Shown: piece by piece, positions 1-7,881 of the stretch
How the letters are laid out: each line of letters opens with the position of its first letter
Position numbering within the stretch: the first letter of the stretch is position 1
Assembly: GCA_017255395.1 (NCBI GenBank)
Contig: JAFKDC010000003.1
Coordinates: forward strand, 1 to 64,000
Length of the DNA stretch: 64,000 nucleotides
Direction: 5' to 3'
DNA from: Enemella evansiae
Lineage (GTDB): Bacteria; Pseudomonadota; Alphaproteobacteria; Rhodobacterales; Rhodobacteraceae
Program-made: the position numbers and the translations under genes
Notes under the pieces: model-generated
What the model was told of the DNA's origin: nothing
The model's database searches: none
What the model saw: the letters and a program-made list of their open reading frames with translations, nothing else

Positions 1-228
1 AGGGGCGAAAAGGCCTACTCCGCGGCCGGCGGGGGGGAATAGGGCGCGGGTTCCGCCCGGGCCCTGCCCGGGCGCCCGGCCGGGGGCTTTGCCCCCGGAC
101 CCCCAAGGTATTTGGCAAACCAGGAAGAAAGGGCCTGCCCCCGGGGCGCGTGGGATGGCCTGTGGGTGGGCCGGTGATCAGCCCGGTTCCGTAGCCTGCC
201 TGTTGAGCCCTGCGGGGCCGGGCCGCTG
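1..228. other. Non-coding left edge
   Basis: No gene is supported here. The stretch lies beyond the 3' end of tonB. It contains a GC-rich hairpin with arms CGGGGGC/GCCCCCG at 81-97, followed by GGTATTT and an AGGAAGAAAGGG tail. This is one copy of a dispersed intergenic element that occurs at least four more times in the window. Confidence 0.6.
81..135 (+). repeat. Dispersed intergenic hairpin element, copy A
   Basis: A hairpin CGGGGGC-ttt-GCCCCCG is followed by a C-rich spacer, GGTATTT, about ten bases, and a purine-rich AGGAAGAAAGGG end. The order matches the copies near 31741, 38450, 52640 and 55201. This copy lies downstream of tonB, so it could end that transcript only if read on the minus strand, where no T-run follows the stem. 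Confidence 0.5.
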
Positions 229-1386
229 CTAGCGGCCCTGGATATTGATCGAGAAGCTGCGTTGGGCGCCGGCGGGCGGTCGGGGGAAGGGCGCCGCGCG
301 GCGCACGATCTGCACCGCCGCGCGGTCCAGCGCCGACGAGCCGGAGCTGCGGGCGAGGCCTACGCGGGCAATGCCGCCGCCGCTGCTGATTGTGAAGGAG
401 ACCACCGCCGTGCCGCGTGCATTGACCCGGGGGCGGCCCGCGCGCGACAGCTTGGCCATGACCTGGCCCGGGTAGTTGCTGGCCGCCGCATTGCCGGCGT
501 CGCGGCTGTTGCCGCCGCTGCCGCTGCGCCGGGCGGTGGCGTTCTCGGTGCCGGTGGCGGCCCCGGCGCGGGCGTTCTGGTTGCCGTTGCCGGCGGGCTT
601 CTTCGCGGGCGCGGCCTGCCGGACGGGTTTCTTCGGGGCGGGCGGCGGCTTGTGCTTTTCTTCGAACTCGGCGGAGCGGCGGATCGGGCGCAGGGAGCGC
701 GTCACGGCGGCGCTGTCGGGGGCGGCGCCGGACAGCGCCTCTGTCCGTGGCTCCGGGGGGTCTGCGGTCTCGACGGGGCGGGCCGCTTGAAGGGGTTGGA
801 TGGGCTCGGCGGTCAGCGCCTCGGGTTTTGTCGCGGGGGCGGGCCGGGCGCTGAGGGCTTCGGGGGGGCGCTCTGCCTCGACCGGCTCTGTCGGGGCGGC
901 GACGACCACCTCTGCGGGGGCGAGGGCGGGCGCGGGCTGTGCCGTTTCGGGATCTGCGGTTTCCGCCGTCTCTGTCGGCGGCGGCGTGGCGCGATCCGCG
1001 GTTTCCGCCGGGGTCTCTTGCGGGCGCGGGGCCTGTTCGGCGGGCCTGGGCCGCGATTGTTCCGGGCGTTCCGCCTCGGCCCGGTCGGTGACCTCGGGCG
1101 GGGCCTGTTCGGTTGTCTCGGGGCGGCTCTGCTCGGCGGTGTCAGGGTCTGCCTCGTCGATGGGCTCTGCCGCTTCGGCGGGGGTCACCTCGGCCTCGGT
1201 TGTATCGGGGCTGAGCGTCCCGGCGGCCATGTCGGCGAAGGCATTGCCCAACCGCACCTCTCCGGCGCCGGCGGCGCCTTCCATCAGGGTCTCTTCGGGC
1301 GTGTTGGTGGCCACGGCCAGCGCGCCATGCGCGGCGAGGGCGGTGGCCAGCGCGGCCACCTTCGCGGTTCTGGAGGACAGCTTCAT
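229..1386 (-). CDS. tonB: TonB family energy-transducing protein
   Basis: A 385-aa periplasm-spanning protein that passes proton-motive energy from ExbB/ExbD to outer-membrane receptors. A single hydrophobic segment lies at about residues 7-27. It is followed by a linker of more than 200 residues rich in Pro, Ala, Glu and Thr, and a basic KKP/APKK stretch near residue 260. The C-terminal TonB domain covers about residues 300-385 and begins near SNYPGQVMAKL. The ATG at 1384-1386 overlaps the stop of the upstream exbD (ATGA), so it is translationally coupled as the last gene of exbB-exbD-exbD-tonB. The linker is long for TonB. Next to hmuSTUV, the likely client is a haem receptor, which is not in this window. 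Confidence 0.88.
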   Translation of the reverse strand: MKLSSRTAKVAALATALAAHGALAVATNTPEETLMEGAAGAGEVRLGNAFADMAAGTLSPDTTEAEVTPAEAAEPIDEADPDTAEQSRPETTEQAPPEVTDRAEAERPEQSRPRPAEQAPRPQETPAETADRATPPPTETAETADPETAQPAPALAPAEVVVAAPTEPVEAERPPEALSARPAPATKPEALTAEPIQPLQAARPVETADPPEPRTEALSGAAPDSAAVTRSLRPIRRSAEFEEKHKPPPAPKKPVRQAAPAKKPAGNGNQNARAGAATGTENATARRSGSGGNSRDAGNAAASNYPGQVMAKLSRAGRPRVNARGTAVVSFTISSGGGIARVGLARSSGSSALDRAAVQIVRRAAPFPRPPAGAQRSFSINIQGR

Positions 1387-1769
1387 CACAGGCCCCTTTC
1401 GGTCACGATGACGACACGTTCCGCCCCCGCCGCCTGCATCGCGCGGCCGATCCCCACCAGCGTTTCGGCGGGCAGGTCGCGGTCGGGGATGATGCGCATC
1501 CGGGCGCGGGCCGCGTCGGGTTGTTCGGCGACGAAGGCTTCGGGCGAGGCGACGGCGGTGCCGCGCCATGTCAGGCGCCCGTCCGCGTGCACGACCAGCG
1601 CATCCGCCGGGGCCGTGGTTTCGATCTCGGCGGTCGAGACCAGCGTCAGTTCCTTGTCCAGAGGCGCGGCGAGGGTGCCGGCCACAAGAAAGAAGATCAG
1701 CATCAGGAAGACGATGTTGATCAGCGGAATGGTGTTCTCTGCCGAGGCACGGCGGGGTTTGCGGTTCAT
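1386..1769 (-). CDS. exbD: ExbD/TolR biopolymer transport protein (second copy)
   Basis: A 127-aa single-span inner-membrane protein of the ExbD/TolR family, part of the TonB-energising proton channel. The N-terminus is short and basic. One membrane segment follows, IPLINIVFLMLIFFLVAGT at about residues 14-32, as expected for ExbD, and then a periplasmic domain. It overlaps the preceding exbD by 4 bp and tonB by 1 bp. Two different ExbD proteins in tandem suggest that the channel carries a hetero-dimer of ExbD. That stoichiometry is an inference from gene order. Confidence 0.88.
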   Translation of the reverse strand: MNRKPRRASAENTIPLINIVFLMLIFFLVAGTLAAPLDKELTLVSTAEIETTAPADALVVHADGRLTWRGTAVASPEAFVAEQPDAARARMRIIPDRDLPAETLVGIGRAMQAAGAERVVIVTERGL

Positions 1770-2152
1770 GACGCCCCCAGGACTGTGACGGCGAGGCCGG
1801 GCTGGCCGCGCAGGATGGCAAGCACATCGGTCAGGCGCTGCGCGGTCACGCCCTCGCCGAGGGCCACGATGACCGGCAGCGGCGTATCGGTCTCGCCCTT
1901 CTCGGCGGCCAGCACGGCGGCCAGCGTTTCGAGCGGATGGTCCGTGCCGTTCAGGCGCAGGCTGTCTGGGGCCAGCGACAGGAACATGGGGCGCGTGTCG
2001 GTGGTGGGGGTGGCCCCGGAGCCGGCGGCGGCAAGGTCGACCTCGGCGAATTTGCTGAAGGTCGAGGACAGCATGAAGAACAGCAGCAGAAGGAAGATGA
2101 CGTCGATCAGCGACGTCATCGACAGCCTGCGGCGGCGGGTCCGGTTACGCAT
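1766..2152 (-). CDS. exbD: ExbD/TolR biopolymer transport protein (first copy)
   Basis: A 128-aa ExbD family protein. The start at 2152 (MRNRTRRRR) is chosen because the basic leader is followed at once by the conserved SMTSLIDVIFLLLLFFMLSS membrane segment. The Asp in that segment is the expected proton-pathway residue. The open frame runs further upstream to 2296, but that part lies inside exbB and reads as shadow sequence. It overlaps exbB by 8 bp and the next exbD by 4 bp. Confidence 0.88.
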   Translation of the reverse strand: MRNRTRRRRLSMTSLIDVIFLLLLFFMLSSTFSKFAEVDLAAAGSGATPTTDTRPMFLSLAPDSLRLNGTDHPLETLAAVLAAEKGETDTPLPVIVALGEGVTAQRLTDVLAILRGQPGLAVTVLGAS

Positions 2153-2792
2153 GGACGGCCCCGGGCAGGGGCGCCTCGGCGGCGCGGCCCGTTGGCGACA
2201 GGACGGTGTGCAGGGCGCGTTGCGCCAGCACGCGCTCGGCGTCCATCCGGGCCTCGAACCAGGCCAGCACGACGGCGGTCGGCATGGCGACCGCAAGGCC
2301 CACGGCGGTGGTCATCAGCGCCACCCAGATACCGCCCGCGAGGATCGATGGGTCGACCTGGCTTCCGGCCTCTTGCAGGGCCTGGAAGGCGGCGATCATG
2401 CCGAGCACGGTGCCGAAGAGGCCCAGAAGCGGCGCCAGCTGCGCGATGGAATCGAGTACGCGAAAGCCACGTTCCAGCTTGGCGAAGCGGGTCTCGGCCT
2501 CGGCGTCCAGCCGCGCCGGATCGGTCTGACCGTCCAGCGCCATGGCCAGCACCGGGCGCAGGTAGCTGCGCGAGCGGTCGAGCGCATGGCGGGCCTCGGC
2601 GCGCTGGCCCGCGTCCCAGTGGTCCACCGCCTCTTGCAGGGCCCTGTGGCGCCCGACGCCCGCCGCCGAAAATTGCCAGAGCTTGTAGAGAACCACCGTC
2701 AGCACCACGACCGAGAGACCGCAGAGCAGCAGGACGACGGGGCCGCCGAGATCGTAAAGGCGCAGCAGCGCGTCACGCAGGGTCTCGATCAT
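2145..2792 (-). CDS. exbB: ExbB/TolQ/MotA family proton channel protein
   Basis: A 215-aa integral membrane protein of the MotA/TolQ/ExbB family, which forms the pentameric channel that energises TonB. Three hydrophobic segments are visible at about residues 15-37, 115-140 and 155-180. The second contains the family signature IAQLAPLLGLFGTVLGMI. The ATG at 2792 overlaps the end of the preceding small secreted-protein gene by 4 bp. Gene order and coupling support an ExbB-ExbD-ExbD-TonB complex serving the adjacent haem importer. Confidence 0.92.
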   Translation of the reverse strand: MIETLRDALLRLYDLGGPVVLLLCGLSVVVLTVVLYKLWQFSAAGVGRHRALQEAVDHWDAGQRAEARHALDRSRSYLRPVLAMALDGQTDPARLDAEAETRFAKLERGFRVLDSIAQLAPLLGLFGTVLGMIAAFQALQEAGSQVDPSILAGGIWVALMTTAVGLAVAMPTAVVLAWFEARMDAERVLAQRALHTVLSPTGRAAEAPLPGAVHA

Positions 2793-3232
2793 CCCATCAC
2801 CTCGACGCCTTCGGCGCGGCTGCGCAGGGTCAGATCCCTGACGCAGGCATCCGGGGCCACGCCGTCGCCCGCGCAGGTGTCGGCGCCGTTGATCAGCAGC
2901 CGCCCCAGCGCCGTGCAGGCCATGCCGGGCACCACGAACTGCCGCACCCGGGGACGGGCGGCGGGCAGGGCGCCGAAATCGAACAGGGTCATGCGGTCGA
3001 CCCGGCCCTCGGTGTCGAAGAGCACCGCCTCGTAGACCGCCTGCGCGATGTCGGTGTCATGACCGTTCTGGATCAGGAAGCTGATGCGGCAGGCCTCGTC
3101 CACCTGCTCGACAGCGTTGAGTTCGAGCGTGACGTTCTGCCCCTGTGCGTCCTGCGCCGTGGCGATGGCGGGAGCCAGAAGGGTTGCGGCAAGAAGCGCG
3201 CGCGCGCTCTTGCCCGAGGGTCGCATGATCAT
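2789..3232 (-). CDS. Unknown secreted protein heading the exbB-tonB operon
   Basis: A 147-aa protein with a clear export signal: basic start, hydrophobic run LLAATLLAPAIATAQ, and a likely cleavage after ATA. The mature part has a VTLELNAVEQVDEACRISFLIQNG opening and four Cys (in EACRISF, GMACTAL, ADTCAGD and DACVRDL), as expected for two disulfides in the periplasm. I do not recognise a named family. It overlaps exbB by 4 bp and is the first gene of the energy-transduction operon, so a role beside the Ton system is plausible but not shown. The start could also be the Met codon six bases downstream (3226). Confidence 0.75.
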   Translation of the reverse strand: MIMRPSGKSARALLAATLLAPAIATAQDAQGQNVTLELNAVEQVDEACRISFLIQNGHDTDIAQAVYEAVLFDTEGRVDRMTLFDFGALPAARPRVRQFVVPGMACTALGRLLINGADTCAGDGVAPDACVRDLTLRSRAEGVEVMG

Positions 3233-3320
3233 GGGTCCAGCCTTTTGTCGTGCAATCTTCAAAGCGTTGCGCGTCTGGCTGGGGTCCGCTCGGACCCTTG
3301 GCTGAACGGGTGTGTCGATA

Positions 3321-3347
3321 CCCGATAAGTTTTATCAACTTATCGGG
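3321..3347. promoter_or_regulatory. 27-bp perfect dyad upstream of the exbB-tonB operon
   Basis: Arms CCCGATAAGTT and AACTTATCGGG are perfect 11-bp inverted repeats separated by 5 bases. The dyad lies about 90 bp upstream of the first gene of the exbB-tonB operon and 34 bp beyond the stop of the haem monooxygenase gene. No T-run follows it on either strand, which argues against a terminator. The AT-rich core next to iron genes suggests an operator for an iron-responsive regulator. The regulator cannot be named from the sequence. Confidence 0.55.
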
Positions 3348-3380
3348 CGATGTCCAGATGGCGCCCGGCGGGCGCACCGG

Positions 3381-3707
3381 TCAGGCGTCCTGCGTTGCCG
3401 CGATTTCCTGGATCGCGCGGAAGCCTTCGAAGCGCGGGGTGCCTTCGTGCAGCTTGCGGTTTTGTCCGGCCCGGGCGTGGGAGGCGCGGAAGGCGTCGCT
3501 GCGGGTCCATGCGCGAAAATGCTCTTCTGTCTGCCAGATGGTGTGCGAGGCATAGAGAATCCGGCCCTCTTCCTCGGGCCCCTTGAGCATGTGGAAAGAG
3601 ACGAAGCCATCGAGCTCGTGCAGGCGGCTTTCGCGCGACAGCCAGAGCTCCTCGAACTCGGCGGCGTTTTCAAGCGGGACGGTGAAGCGGTTCATGGCAA
3701 GGTACAT
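3381..3707 (-). CDS. IsdG/HmuQ-type haem-degrading monooxygenase (ABM domain)
   Basis: A 108-aa antibiotic-biosynthesis-monooxygenase fold protein. The opening MYLAMNRFTVP and the segment FVSFHMLKGPEEEG...YASHTIWQTEEHFRAWTRSDAF match the IsdG/HmuQ/HmuD haem-degrading group. These enzymes cleave haem to release iron, using a conserved Asn, Trp and His; candidates N6, W66 and H35 or H75 are present. It follows hmuV by 33 bp on the same strand, so it is probably the last gene of hmuSTUV. The assignment rests on context as well as on sequence, because many ABM proteins have other substrates. Confidence 0.75.
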   Translation of the reverse strand: MYLAMNRFTVPLENAAEFEELWLSRESRLHELDGFVSFHMLKGPEEEGRILYASHTIWQTEEHFRAWTRSDAFRASHARAGQNRKLHEGTPRFEGFRAIQEIAATQDA

Positions 3708-3740
3708 GGTGGGGGTCTTCCTTTGGTTGGCACGGGGCCT

Positions 3741-4526
3741 TCAGGCCGAGGCGGCGTGGGGCAGGATGAAGGGTACGCCCGGAGCGGGCAGGGTGGAAAC
3801 CCGGAGCGCGCAGCCATAGGCCCGCGACAGGGTGGTATCGGTGAGCACCTCGGCGGGCGTGCCGGCGGCCAGCAGCCGGCCCCCGGACAGCACCGCGACG
3901 CGGTCGGCGTAAAGCGCGGTCAGGTTGAGATCGTGCATGACCGCCAGCACGCCGCCCCCGGCGCGGGCGAACGCGCGGGCGATCTGCATCACCTGCAACT
4001 GATGCGCGATGTCGAGGCTGGCAACCGGTTCGTCCAGCAGCATCCAGCGCGGCTGGACGTGGTCCACGGGCCGCCAGACCTGCGCCAGCACGCGGGCCAG
4101 CGTCACGCGCTGCGCCTCGCCGCCCGACAGCTCCTGATAGGCGCGGTGGGCGTGGTGGGCCATGCCGACGCGGGCCAGGGCCTGCATCGGCACCTCTGAC
4201 CGCTCGCCCGAGGTGCCCGCCTGCAACCCCATGCGCACGACTTCGAGCGCGGTGAACGGGAAGGCGAGACGGGTTGCCTGCGGCATCACGGCGCGCTGCG
4301 CCGCAAGCTGCCAGGGCTTCTGCGTCGCGGTCGCGGCGCCGTTCAGGTGGACGCTGCCGTCATGGGGCAGGGTGCCGGTGATGGCGCCCAGAAGCGTCGA
4401 CTTGCCGGAACCGTTTGGCCCGACGATGGCGGTCACATCGCCCGCGCGGGCGGTCAGCGTGACCGCCTCCAGCGCCAGCGTGTCGCCGTAGCGGACAGAG
4501 ATATCGCGGGCCTCCAGCGTGGTCAT
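3741..4526 (-). CDS. hmuV: Haem ABC importer ATP-binding protein HmuV
   Basis: A 261-aa ABC ATPase that powers haem import across the inner membrane. Walker A is GPNGSGKST, the signature is LSGGEAQRV, Walker B is RWMLLDEP, and the switch His lies in AVMHDLN. Start 4526 (MTTLEARD) is chosen because its ATG overlaps the stop of hmuU (ATGA). The reading frame continues upstream only as shadow. The nucleotide-binding domain resembles the FecE/BtuD/HmuV group. It acts with HmuU and HmuT encoded immediately upstream. Confidence 0.93.
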   Translation of the reverse strand: MTTLEARDISVRYGDTLALEAVTLTARAGDVTAIVGPNGSGKSTLLGAITGTLPHDGSVHLNGAATATQKPWQLAAQRAVMPQATRLAFPFTALEVVRMGLQAGTSGERSEVPMQALARVGMAHHAHRAYQELSGGEAQRVTLARVLAQVWRPVDHVQPRWMLLDEPVASLDIAHQLQVMQIARAFARAGGGVLAVMHDLNLTALYADRVAVLSGGRLLAAGTPAEVLTDTTLSRAYGCALRVSTLPAPGVPFILPHAASA

Positions 4527-5593
4527 GACAGGGCCAGCCCGCGGCGGCGCAGCAGGATCCACAGGAAGACCGGGGCACCCAGAACCGCGGTGACGATCCC
4601 GATGGGCAGCTCGGCCGGGGCGATGATCACGCGGGCGATGACATCGGCAAGGATCAGAAGGCTGGCCCCCAGCAGCGCGGCATTCGGCAGAAGCGTGCGG
4701 TGATCCGGCCCGGAGGCCAGTCGCAGCAGGTGCGGCACGACGATCCCGACAAAGCCGATCCCGCCCGAGACCGCCACGGCGGCGCCGGTGGCGCCCGCGA
4801 CCGACAGGATCGCCACGGCCTTCACGCGCTGCACGTCGATGCCGATATGGGCGGCGGTGGCCTCTCCCATCGCCAGCCCGTTCAAACCGCGCCCCAGCGC
4901 CATGGCGGCGATGCCCGACAGCAGGATCAGCGGCGCGGCGGCCAGGGCCTTGGCCCAGCTTGCCCCCGCCAGCGACCCGAGGCCCCAGAAGGTCAGGTCG
5001 CGCAGCTGCTGGTCGTCGGCCATGTAGACAAGGATGCCCGAGAGCGCGCCCGCCAGCGCCCCCAGCGCGATGCCCGCCAGCAGCATGGTCGCGACAGAGG
5101 TCCGCCCGTGGCGCGTGGCGACCCGGTACAGGAGCAGCGTCGTGGCCCAGCCGCCAAGGAAGGCGGCCAGCGGCACCAGCGCATTGCCGGTCAGCGCCAG
5201 AAGCGCGGGCGGCAGCAGCGCGCCCAGCACGATGGCAAGGATCGCGCCAAGGCCCGCACCCGCGCCGACACCGACGATGCCGGGGTCGGCCAGCGGGTTG
5301 CGGAAGAGGCCCTGCATCACCGCGCCCGAGACCGCCAGCGCGGCGCCCACCAGCGCGCCCATGGCAAGGCGCGGCAGGCGGATGTCGAAGAAGACGACGC
5401 GTTCGATCCGGGTCAGCGGCTCGCCAGAGGCCAGCTTGGCGGCCAGCGTCGTCACCGTCACGTCGGTCGCCCCGACCTGAAGGCTGAGCACCGCCGAGGC
5501 CACCAGCAGCAGCGCCAGCGGCCCGTGCAACCGGCGGGCGCGGCGCAGCCGGTCCCCGGCAAGCGCGGCAGAGCTGTCGTCGAGAACCGCCAA
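4523..5593 (-). CDS. hmuU: Haem ABC importer permease HmuU (FecCD family)
   Basis: A 356-aa polytopic membrane protein of the FecCD/BtuC family, with roughly ten hydrophobic segments. The N-terminal cytoplasmic part is followed by the HGPLALLLVASAVLSLQVG first span. Family features include RLPRLAMGALVGAALAVSGAVMQGLFRNPLADPGIVGVGAGAG, GLGSLAG and the C-terminal GGIGFVGIVVPHLLR segment. It starts 3 bp after hmuT and overlaps hmuV by 4 bp, as expected for a coupled importer operon. Confidence 0.93.
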   Translation of the reverse strand: MAVLDDSSAALAGDRLRRARRLHGPLALLLVASAVLSLQVGATDVTVTTLAAKLASGEPLTRIERVVFFDIRLPRLAMGALVGAALAVSGAVMQGLFRNPLADPGIVGVGAGAGLGAILAIVLGALLPPALLALTGNALVPLAAFLGGWATTLLLYRVATRHGRTSVATMLLAGIALGALAGALSGILVYMADDQQLRDLTFWGLGSLAGASWAKALAAAPLILLSGIAAMALGRGLNGLAMGEATAAHIGIDVQRVKAVAILSVAGATGAAVAVSGGIGFVGIVVPHLLRLASGPDHRTLLPNAALLGASLLILADVIARVIIAPAELPIGIVTAVLGAPVFLWILLRRRGLALS

Positions 5594-5596
5594 GGC

Positions 5597-6481
5597 CTAG
5601 CCGTCCTGCCCGTAAAGCGCGTGGTTCAGCGCCGTGACCGCCTCGGCGGTGCGCGGGCCGAAGCCCAGCAGCAGCAGGCCGTCCATCTTGACCAGCGCGC
5701 TTTCCTCTGCCGCCGGGGTCAGGCGCATTGCGGGCATGGCAAAGAGCGTCTCGGCGGTGATGTCGTGGGTGCCGCCGCGCTGCATCGTCAGGATCACATC
5801 GGGCGCGGCAAGGCCCACGGCCTCGTCGCCGATCTGCTTGTAGCCCTCGACGCCCTGAAGCGCATTGATGCCCCCGGCCATGCGGATGATGGCATCGGCG
5901 CCGGTGCCCTGACCGGCGGCATTGATCTTGCCGCCCTGCGTGGTCAGCACGAAGAGCACGCGCTTGCGCTCTGCCTCGGGGCGGTCGGCGTCTTGCATCG
6001 CCTCGTCCAGCGCGGCGCCGACCTCTGCCGCCAGCGCCTCGGCCCGGTCGGGCACGCCAAGCGCGGTTCCGATCACCTCGATCTTGTGCAGGATCGCCTC
6101 GGGGGTCAGCCCCTCGGGCACCGCGACAAGATCCACCCCGGCGGCGCGGATCACCTCCAGCGTTTCGGCCGGGCCGGCGCCCTCTTCGGCAAGGATCAGC
6201 GAGGCGCCCACCGACAACACGCCCTCGGGCGACAGAGCGCGCATGTAGCCCACGTCCGGCAGGCCGGTGACCTCGGGCGGATAGGTCGAGGTGCTGTCGC
6301 GGGCGCGCAGCCGGTGGCCCTGATCCAGCGCCACGACGACTTCGGTGACCGCGCCGCCGATCGACAGCAGGTCCGCCTCGTCTTGGGGCACACCCTGCGC
6401 GGCCACGGCCCAGGCGGCAAGGCCACCAAGCGCGGCGGTCATGACCCCGGCAAAGCCCGTGAAGACAGAGGGCCGGGTCAT
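5597..6481 (-). CDS. hmuT: Periplasmic haem-binding protein HmuT
   Basis: A 294-aa solute-binding protein of the BtuF/TroA-like cluster. The signal region ends near AWAVAAQG (about residue 29). It is followed by LLSIGGAVTEVVVALDQGHRLRARDSTSTYP, typical of HmuT, where the YP segment supplies the haem-ligating Tyr. The lobes are joined by a helix around GYKQIGDEAVGLAAPDVILTM. Start 6481 overlaps the hmuS stop by 4 bp; longer readings upstream are shadow. It should deliver haem to HmuUV in the periplasm. Confidence 0.92.
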   Translation of the reverse strand: MTRPSVFTGFAGVMTAALGGLAAWAVAAQGVPQDEADLLSIGGAVTEVVVALDQGHRLRARDSTSTYPPEVTGLPDVGYMRALSPEGVLSVGASLILAEEGAGPAETLEVIRAAGVDLVAVPEGLTPEAILHKIEVIGTALGVPDRAEALAAEVGAALDEAMQDADRPEAERKRVLFVLTTQGGKINAAGQGTGADAIIRMAGGINALQGVEGYKQIGDEAVGLAAPDVILTMQRGGTHDITAETLFAMPAMRLTPAAEESALVKMDGLLLLGFGPRTAEAVTALNHALYGQDG

Positions 6482-7533
6482 TCCGCGGGCTCCCGCAGGC
6501 TTTCCAGCCCGGCGACCAGATCCTGCCAGTCGGGGCGCCAGTCGCGATCCTCTGTCCGGCGTCCGAAGATCTGGAAGATCAGCCCGCCCTCGGCGTCGAA
6601 GGCCTCGACAGAGACGGCGGGGCCGCGCTGTGTCGGCTTGTCGGCGACCCAGACCTCGGCCACCTTGTCCAGCCGCAGGTGCAGGTTGAAGCCCGGGTCC
6701 ATGACGTTCTGCCACGGCCCCATGGGTTTCAGGCTGCGGATCGGGCCAGAGTGGATCTGGATGCAGCCGCAGTTGCCAACGAAGACCATCACCTCGACAC
6801 CGCGCGCCTGGATCCGTTCCAGCATGGTGTTGACCGCCTCGGGCGCCAGCGGGCGGGCGAAGGGCTCTCCTGCGGTGCGATAGGCGCCCAGCCGGTTCAT
6901 CTTCAGCTTGGAACACAGGCGCAGGAACTGGTGCGTGTCGGTAAGCCGGGTCCATTCCGCGCGCAGGATATCCAGCTTGTCCGGGTTGGTCCTGGCCGCC
7001 TCGACGGGCTTGCGCGGCTCGACCGTCTGCCCCTCGGACTGATCGGGAAGGGCCAGCGCGGCGACCACGTCTTCCCAGGCCTCATGGGCAGAGGTGTCGC
7101 GCATGTGGATCTTGTGGACCGCATCGCCGGCGGCGTCGAAAACCTGAAGCGACCGGCGCGGCGGCTCGTCCTCCCTGGCGGTTTCGACCGCATAGGCGTG
7201 CACCCACTGCGAGGGGAAGATCCGCAGGTCGATCTCTTCGGTCAGCACCATCGCGGCGTGCGGGCCGGGGTGATAGTTGGCATAGCGCCCGACCTTTTCG
7301 TGCACGCAGCCCTCTACGCGGGTCAGGGCCATGACCTCGCCCAGCAGCTCGGCGGCGGGCATCAGCCGGTCGGGGTGGGCGGCGATCCGTGTGGCGCTCT
7401 GACCGATGCGGGCAGCGACCAGTTGCGCCTCTGAGAGGCCCAGCTGGTTGGCCAGATCGCGGGCGCGCAGTTTGGGAGAGTCTTCTTCGGCCTTGCGGAT
7501 GGCAGCAGGAGAGAGGGGGGATGCGGTAGTCAT
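6478..7533 (-). CDS. hmuS: Haem-degrading/trafficking factor HmuS
   Basis: A 351-aa cytoplasmic protein of the HmuS/ChuS/PhuS family that accepts imported haem. Two homologous halves are visible: residues about 25-170 contain EGCVHEKVGRYANYH, and residues about 190-345 contain FVGNCGCIQIHSGPI, the most conserved stretch of the family. It is the first gene of hmuSTUV and overlaps hmuT by 4 bp. No hmuR receptor gene lies in the window, which is unusual for this operon. The promoter region upstream carries a dyad at 7603-7623. Confidence 0.92.
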   Translation of the reverse strand: MTTASPLSPAAIRKAEEDSPKLRARDLANQLGLSEAQLVAARIGQSATRIAAHPDRLMPAAELLGEVMALTRVEGCVHEKVGRYANYHPGPHAAMVLTEEIDLRIFPSQWVHAYAVETAREDEPPRRSLQVFDAAGDAVHKIHMRDTSAHEAWEDVVAALALPDQSEGQTVEPRKPVEAARTNPDKLDILRAEWTRLTDTHQFLRLCSKLKMNRLGAYRTAGEPFARPLAPEAVNTMLERIQARGVEVMVFVGNCGCIQIHSGPIRSLKPMGPWQNVMDPGFNLHLRLDKVAEVWVADKPTQRGPAVSVEAFDAEGGLIFQIFGRRTEDRDWRPDWQDLVAGLESLREPAE

Positions 7534-7602
7534 GACGAGCCCTTACGACAGAAGGTGATGGCTGCCCCCGCACGACGACGACCGGGTCTGGCTTGTCACT
7601 AT

Positions 7603-7623
7603 ATCCGACCAATTTAATCGGAT
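7603..7623. promoter_or_regulatory. Dyad upstream of hmuS, candidate iron-responsive operator
   Basis: Arms ATCCGA and TCGGAT flank an inner AA-N-TT core. The 21-bp site is symmetric at 16 of 20 pairable positions. It sits 70-90 bp upstream of the hmuS ATG, inside the only AT-rich patch of this region. The location fits repression or activation of hmuSTUV. It differs in sequence from the dyad upstream of exbB-tonB, so the two half-operons may answer to different regulators. Confidence 0.4.
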
Positions 7624-7860
7624 TGCCGGGGGGCTGCAAGCGGTTGCAGGCGCTCGGACGACAACCGCCCGCAGGATGGGATCGGGGCCGGGCTGTGGGC
7701 GGGTGGCGCAGCCCTTCGGGAAGATAAATGCGTGCAGGGCCGACACTTGGGTTTGAAGCGGATCTGGCCGCGCGTCAGTGGGAGGCTCTTTTCCGTTTAT
7801 CCACAGTGAAATATGGGGCAGAGCCGAAACGAAGGCGCGTCTTTGTTGCTTTGAACGGGA

Positions 7861-7881
7861 ATCCCGGTCTACTCTCGGGAT
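7861..7881. promoter_or_regulatory. Inverted repeat ATCCCG-N9-CGGGAT upstream of the XRE-cupin gene
   Basis: Two 6-bp arms, ATCCCG and CGGGAT, are separated by 9 bases and end 26 bp upstream of the ATG at 7908. A second TCGGGA...ATGATCCC pairing partly overlaps it. XRE regulators usually bind such dyads in their own promoters, so this is a candidate autoregulatory operator. This is inferred from position only. Confidence 0.3.
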
